A DNA stretch of 35,206 nucleotides from Oscillospiraceae bacterium (lineage in GTDB: Bacteria > Bacillota > Clostridia > UBA1212 > UBA1255). The notes below the pieces were generated by a model, which was given only the letters and a program-made list of their open reading frames with translations, was not told the DNA's origin and made no database searches. A program made the translations under genes and the position numbers. Each line of letters begins with the position of its first letter. Position 1 is the first letter of the stretch. The DNA is taken from positions 1-35,206 of the forward strand of contig SVJD01000022.1 in NCBI GenBank assembly GCA_015069165.1, written 5' to 3'. Below are positions 33,112 through 35,206 of the stretch, piece after piece.

Positions 33112-34170
33112 ATGGATAATTTGAGGCGTTTTGTGCTTGTGTTTTCAGCTGTCATATTTTTTGTGATTGCAATTTGCGGTTTCGTATTAGCTGATAATTA
33201 TTATGAAATTTCAAAAAAGGACAAAGTGGTTCTTGATTCTGACGGAACTGTTTTTGATCCTAATGCAGTAGATTCTACTGCTCTTGGAGATTTGAATGAA
33301 AATATATTGCTTGTTGTAGGCGACAAAGATGGTCAACCTGCAGAGCTTACGATGCTTGTCAACGTGGATACAATAACAAATGAGCTTTCCTTTCTTTATT
33401 TTCCGAGAGAGTTCAAATACGCAACATTGGCTGACAGACAAGTAGATACAATGGGCATGATTTGCAACAAAAAAAGCATTTCGGATGCGGCAGATGTTAT
33501 TGCATCCCAATACGATATTACCGTTGATAATTACATATATATGCCTACCGGAGTTTTTTCTGAATTTATAGACGCTTTTGCGGTTGATCCTAATCTTCCG
33601 ATTGTTTCGAATCCGACAGCAGATCCTAACAACCCTAATGCTGAAATTATCAAAAACGGCGTTGAGTATTCAATTTATGTTGATTTGAAGTATTCGGACG
33701 GAAAATATAATATTGATTTAAACCGTTTTACAAAGGTGTTTACAGGTAAAGAAGCACTTCAGTTAATACAATTTTACAGAACACAAAATAATGAGTATTC
33801 GACGGAAATGCTCAAGTATTATGACGGTACCGATGAAAAAAGAATTATTGCCGCTCAATCTTTTTTGCAAGCTTTTATAAATCAAAAACTCTTGAAAACA
33901 GGAAATTCTGCTTTTGCAGAAGAATTTGCGGCAAAAGCTTTTCCGCTTTTAGCAAAGTGTGAAACGAATATGACAGAATTAAACATGAAACAATTTGGCT
34001 CGTTGTTTACAAAGATTAATCCTGAAAACATCAGATATTTTAAATTTAACGGCGATGATTTGTATCTCGATAAGCATTATATTGTTTATAACGAAACAAT
34101 TAATGATTTACAAACAAATTCCATGTTAGATGGTGCTTCAGTAATTAAAGAATATTTTACAGCAGATTAA
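33112..34170 (+). CDS. Divergent LytR-CpsA-Psr (LCP)-like membrane-anchored protein
   Basis: The 352-residue product has one N-terminal membrane segment (about residues 7-27) after a short basic start, so most of it lies outside the cell. The region NILLVVGDKDGQPAELTMLVNV (residues 64 onward), ELSFLYFPRE (91-100) and KEALQLIQFYRTQ follow the layout of LCP proteins, which attach cell-wall polymers to peptidoglycan. Asp71 and Arg99 are retained. The C-terminal arginine cluster (RxRRQQ type) reads DEKRIIAAQSFLQAF, so activity as a normal phosphotransferase is doubtful. AAAAAGGAG precedes the ATG. Its stop overlaps the convergent recombinase gene by 4 bases. Confidence 0.65.
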   Translation: MDNLRRFVLVFSAVIFFVIAICGFVLADNYYEISKKDKVVLDSDGTVFDPNAVDSTALGDLNENILLVVGDKDGQPAELTMLVNVDTITNELSFLYFPREFKYATLADRQVDTMGMICNKKSISDAADVIASQYDITVDNYIYMPTGVFSEFIDAFAVDPNLPIVSNPTADPNNPNAEIIKNGVEYSIYVDLKYSDGKYNIDLNRFTKVFTGKEALQLIQFYRTQNNEYSTEMLKYYDGTDEKRIIAAQSFLQAFINQKLLKTGNSAFAEEFAAKAFPLLAKCETNMTELNMKQFGSLFTKINPENIRYFKFNGDDLYLDKHYIVYNETINDLQTNSMLDGASVIKEYFTAD

Positions 34171-35156
34171 TCATTTGGTTTTTCTTCTTTTTTATAGCCG
34201 GCAAGAGGATTCTTATTAACAGCATCCTTGAGTCGGCTATTATTTACATGGGTGTATATTTCCGTAGTAGCAACGCTTTCGTGACCTAAAATTTCCTGCA
34301 AGGAACGTATGTCAACATCTCCGACTGTGTACATAAGTGTTGCGGCAGTGTGTCGCAATTTGTGCGTAGAATATTTTGTCGGGTCGAGCTCGGCAAGTTT
34401 TATATATTTTTTAACAGTATACTGGACGGTTTTCGGGCTGATTCGTTGTTTTCGTTTGCTCAAAAACAGTGGCTTCAAGCCATTTGGTTCTTCGTAGTCC
34501 GGCCTTACTTTAATATAATTTTGAATAGCGTTAAGACAAGCATCGTTTAAATAAATGGTACGCTCTTTGGCACCTTTTCCTATAACAGTTAAAGTGTCTT
34601 CTCTTATATCACTTATATTTATACCAACCAGCTCCGAAAGTCGCATTCCGCAATTAAGAAAGAGCGTAATTATGCAAAAATCTCTTTCTTTGAAATCACC
34701 ATCAATAGAATCCAACAAAGCAATGCTTTCGTTAAGCTCCAGATATTTTGGGAGCTTTTTTGTGATTTTTGGTGATTCAAGCTCTGCTGCCGGATTTTCC
34801 GGAATAAGATTTGCTTTATTCCATACATATTTAAAAAATGAACGCAAACAAGCAACTTTCCGCGCTCTTGTGGGAGCTTGGTCTTTTCTATCGTTGTTCA
34901 TGTAGTTTAAGAATGAATATAAGTCAGAAAGACGAATTTCCGAAAGATCTTGGACGGAATAATCATTTACGCAAATGTTTTGAAACTCTTCTTTTCTTAA
35001 AGAAGGATTCTTTTTTGTTTTCATAAAGCGAAAAAACATTAGTAAGTCATAATAATATTCATTTATTGTGTTTTTAGATTTGCCGGAAATAGCCTCAAGA
35101 TATACTAAAAAATCATCTGCGTAGTAAGGAAGTATTCCGTATTGAAAATCAGCCAA
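34167..35156 (-). CDS. Tyrosine site-specific recombinase (XerC/XerD-like)
   Basis: The 329-residue protein has an N-terminal SAM-like core-binding domain (about 10-115) and a catalytic domain. All expected active-site residues are visible: Arg172 in CGMRLSEL, Lys194 in VIGKGAKER, His265 and Arg268 in HKLRH, His292 in LGHES and nucleophile Tyr301 in EIYTHV. The ring of motifs and size fit chromosomal XerC/D enzymes that resolve chromosome dimers; integrase of an element cannot be excluded, but no phage genes or att repeats are seen nearby. The start is TTG at 35156-35154; AAAAGGAGA lies 6 bases upstream on the minus strand. It is the only minus-strand gene here. Confidence 0.88.
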   Translation of the reverse strand: MADFQYGILPYYADDFLVYLEAISGKSKNTINEYYYDLLMFFRFMKTKKNPSLRKEEFQNICVNDYSVQDLSEIRLSDLYSFLNYMNNDRKDQAPTRARKVACLRSFFKYVWNKANLIPENPAAELESPKITKKLPKYLELNESIALLDSIDGDFKERDFCIITLFLNCGMRLSELVGINISDIREDTLTVIGKGAKERTIYLNDACLNAIQNYIKVRPDYEEPNGLKPLFLSKRKQRISPKTVQYTVKKYIKLAELDPTKYSTHKLRHTAATLMYTVGDVDIRSLQEILGHESVATTEIYTHVNNSRLKDAVNKNPLAGYKKEEKPND

Positions 35157-35206
35157 AGTAATTCTCCTTTTTTTGTCTTATAAAAATTTAATTCCGTCGT
35201 CAGTTT

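Noticed and set aside
34167-35156. Recombinase as proof of a mobile element or integration site
   Set aside because: No phage or transposon genes, att-like direct repeats or tRNA gene are visible; the protein resembles chromosomal Xer enzymes.

Overview
The window is a gene-dense, AT-rich stretch of chromosome that reads as low-GC Bacillota, most likely an anaerobic member of class Clostridia. The reasons are ferredoxin-dependent 2-oxoacid oxidoreductase subunits, AddB instead of RecB, FtsH/TilS/Hpt and PhoH/YbeY/Era/RecO blocks in Firmicutes order, strong AGGAGG ribosome-binding sites, and frequent TTG/GTG starts. I saw no rRNA, tRNA, CRISPR array, insertion sequence or prophage block. Almost everything is conserved housekeeping, so unusual points are deviations inside ordinary genes or regulatory DNA. 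All family names come from reading the translated sequence; no database search was run.

Layout. 3-2381: three subunits of a 2-oxoacid:ferredoxin oxidoreductase (Vor/Kor type). 2406-5021: shikimate kinase, type II dehydroquinase, a YqeG-like HAD phosphatase and a Xaa-Pro peptidase. 5011-6312: a consensus promoter, an S6:S18-type mRNA hairpin, rpsF-ssb-rpsR and an intrinsic terminator. 6324-10180: the c-di-AMP phosphodiesterase GdpP, rplI and the replicative helicase dnaB. 10185-14004: tilS-hpt-ftsH. 14125-18879: recD2, comFC and an ABC-F ATPase in overlapping series. 18902-21957: phoH-ybeY-era-recO. 21982-26123: a YhaM-like HD exoribonuclease and AddB. 26116-27347: an HU gene with its own consensus promoter, then an NYN-domain protein. 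27348-27871: a palindrome-bearing promoter, a probable L19 leader and rplS. 27891-30268: a terminator overlapping a promoter, then NAD synthetase and a YraN-family protein. 30265-34170: a consensus promoter, an aspartate-type aminotransferase, an M18 aminopeptidase and a divergent LCP-like membrane protein. 34167-35156 (minus strand): a XerC/D-like tyrosine recombinase whose stop overlaps the LCP-like gene.

The genes form several transcription units for translation (S6, S18, L9, L19, TilS, YbeY, Era), replication and repair (SSB, DnaB, RecD2, RecO, AddB, HU) and central metabolism. The best single observation is in the NAD synthetase. Its glutaminase domain keeps the catalytic Glu and Lys but has Ala where the nucleophilic Cys should be, which predicts an ammonia-dependent enzyme. 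Next in interest are a perfect 29-bp palindrome over the rplS promoter, a nadE promoter built into the rplS terminator, an LCP-like protein without the usual arginine cluster, and addB without a downstream addA. I found no clear new multi-gene system.
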